Assembly (NCBI GenBank): GCA_947451735.1
Contig: CANGAY010000070.1
Span: forward strand, 1 to 5,501
DNA length: 5,501 nt
Direction: 5' to 3'
Source of the DNA: Actinomycetota bacterium
GTDB lineage: Bacteria; Actinomycetota; Thermoleophilia; Miltoncostaeales; Miltoncostaeaceae
Shown here: piece after piece, positions 4,439 to 5,501 of the stretch
Layout: each line of letters starts with the position of its first letter
Position numbering within the stretch: the stretch's first letter is position 1
Notes under the pieces: model-generated
Databases searched by the model: none
What the model saw: the letters and a program-made list of their open reading frames with translations, nothing else
Told to the model about the DNA's origin: nothing
Made by a program: the position numbers and the translations under genes

Positions 4439-5501
4439 CGGCGGCTGTCAGTGCTGCTGGGGCTGCTGCTGCTCGTCGTGTGCGCGAGTGCGGCCGCGGC
4501 CGTTGACGCGTCGCCGCGCGAGGTGCGCGTCGCCCTCGGCACGCCCATCGAGCAGTCGCTCGCGTGGGGCGCGGCCGTGGGTCCGCGCGGTGCCCGTGCC
4601 GACCGCGTGCGGGTGCCGCAATCCGACCCCGAGGCCATTCGAATCGCCCTACCCGCCGATGGCAACGGCACGTACCACCTGGCGTGGTCGGTGCTGGCCG
4701 TTGACGGGCACCCGATTGCGGGCACGCGCGACATCGTGGTGCGCACGGCCCTCCCCGTGGCGCCCGCGCTCGCACCGCGTGGCGCGGACGGAATCGGCAT
4801 GTGGGGGGTCATCGCACGGCTCCTGGTGCTGGCGGGCCTGCTGGGCACTCTGGGGATGGCGATCACGCGCGGCGGGGTCATGGGGGCCGCGTGGCGGTCG
4901 GGTGGCATCGCGCCTCCCGGTGATGCCGGGGCCGATGGCCGCCGCGCGCGCGCCGAGGCCGTGGCCGCGGGCCCCGTGCGTCTGTGGTGGCGCACGTGGT
5001 GGGGCCTCAAGGCGGCATGGGGAATCGGCGTGGTCGTGGCACTGGCGGCGCAGGTCTCGGCACTCGGCATCGGGTGGGGCGAGGCGGGCACCCTGCTCAC
5101 CGGAAGCCGGTGGGGCCATGCATGGATCGTGCTCATCGCGCTGTCGGTGCTCACCGACCTCATCGCCGTTGCCGTGCGGCGCGCGGGTGGCCTGCTCGAT
5201 CCCGGCCCGGGCCGCACCGTGGCGCTGGCGCTGCCCGGCGCTGTGGCCGTGGTGGTGCTGGCCGCGTCGGGCCATGCGGGCACGGGCAGCGACGCGGGGC
5301 TGGGCACGGCCTTCGACGCGCTCCACGCGTGGGCCACCGCCGCATGGCTGGGCGGGCTGGTGATGCTGGCGGTGCTCGCGGTGCCCCTGCTGCGCGCGCT
5401 GGGCGATGACGACCGGGTGCGGATGGGCGCCGCCATCATCGTGCGGTTCTCCACGCTGGCGGTGGCGGCCGTGGTGGTGCTGGTGGTCACGGGCGTGTAC
5501 C
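4436..5501 (+). CDS. copD: CopC-CopD fusion copper resistance/uptake protein (partial: 3' end beyond window)
   Basis: The frame is open from ATG 4436 to the right edge (355 codons). Residues 1-22 (MRRLSVLLGLLLLVVCASAA then AA) form a signal peptide. Residues about 23-104 are a short CopC-like domain with the typical ASPREVRVAL strand and a terminal YHLAWSVLAVDGHPIAGT (80-97) that keeps the Asp90-x-His92 pair of the Cu(II) site. The usual mature N-terminal His-Ala-x-Leu stretch, which supplies the other Cu(II) ligand, is missing. CopD membrane segments follow at about 122-143, 194-213, 229-247, 262-280, 303-321 and from 340. They include SGHAG (278-282), LHAWATAAWLGGL (296-308) and VRFSTLAVAAVVVLVVTGVY, all family hallmarks. 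Homologues such as Bacillus YcnJ are implicated in copper uptake; others are linked to resistance. The start codon overlaps the mntH stop (TGATG) with no separate promoter visible. Confidence 0.9.
   Translation, partial: MRRLSVLLGLLLLVVCASAAAAVDASPREVRVALGTPIEQSLAWGAAVGPRGARADRVRVPQSDPEAIRIALPADGNGTYHLAWSVLAVDGHPIAGTRDIVVRTALPVAPALAPRGADGIGMWGVIARLLVLAGLLGTLGMAITRGGVMGAAWRSGGIAPPGDAGADGRRARAEAVAAGPVRLWWRTWWGLKAAWGIGVVVALAAQVSALGIGWGEAGTLLTGSRWGHAWIVLIALSVLTDLIAVAVRRAGGLLDPGPGRTVALALPGAVAVVVLAASGHAGTGSDAGLGTAFDALHAWATAAWLGGLVMLAVLAVPLLRALGDDDRVRMGAAIIVRFSTLAVAAVVVLVVTGVY

Noticed and set aside
4414..5490. Minus-strand open frame of 358 codons opposite copD
   Set aside because: Low-complexity Ser/Ala/Pro/Thr/Arg translation without motifs, while the plus strand carries an unmistakable CopC-CopD protein.

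Overview
The window is a GC-rich (roughly 70% by eye), gene-dense piece of chromosome. It suggests an actinobacterium (Actinomycetota). The reasons are the strong G/C bias at third codon positions, GTG starts, a DrrAB-type ABC exporter, an actinobacterial-style heme A synthase, and start codons that lack Shine-Dalgarno sequences but sit 6-8 nt after TANNNT -10 boxes (leaderless genes). The product of the gene at 2491-3057 resembles periplasmic domains I associate with anti-sigma factors of Thermoleophilia, so that class is a tentative guess. No RNA gene, mobile element, CRISPR array or large repeat is visible.

Layout. On the minus strand, 1-1164 holds a two-gene exporter operon: a DrrA-like ATPase (199-1164) and, overlapping it by 4 bases (ATGA), the first 67 codons of its DrrB-like permease, which runs off the left edge. 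A 64-base divergent intergenic region follows. On the plus strand, 1229-1576 encodes a small DksA/TraR-type C4 zinc-finger protein. It converges on ctaA (heme A synthase, minus strand, 1573-2484), and the two genes share one CTAG tetramer as their stop codons. Only 6 bases beyond the ctaA start, a divergent plus-strand gene (2491-3057) encodes a membrane-anchored extracytoplasmic protein of unknown function. Next come mntH (Nramp-family Mn/Fe transporter, 3090-4436) and, overlapping it by one base (TGATG), a CopC-CopD fusion that is cut by the right edge (4436-5501).

How the genes fit together. Three neighbours concern redox metals and the cofactors of aerobic respiration: ctaA (heme A for aa3-type, copper-containing cytochrome oxidase), mntH (divalent Mn/Fe uptake) and copC-copD (copper handling). 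The mntH-copD overlap implies co-expression. The exporter and the zinc-finger protein look like separate units. The main points for a second look are: four matching leaderless promoters; the ctaA -10 box lying over the start codon of the divergent gene; a CopC domain without its N-terminal histidine; a heme A synthase with Asn at a usual heme-ligand His position; and an orphan anti-sigma-like outer domain. I found no clear evidence of a wholly new multi-gene system.
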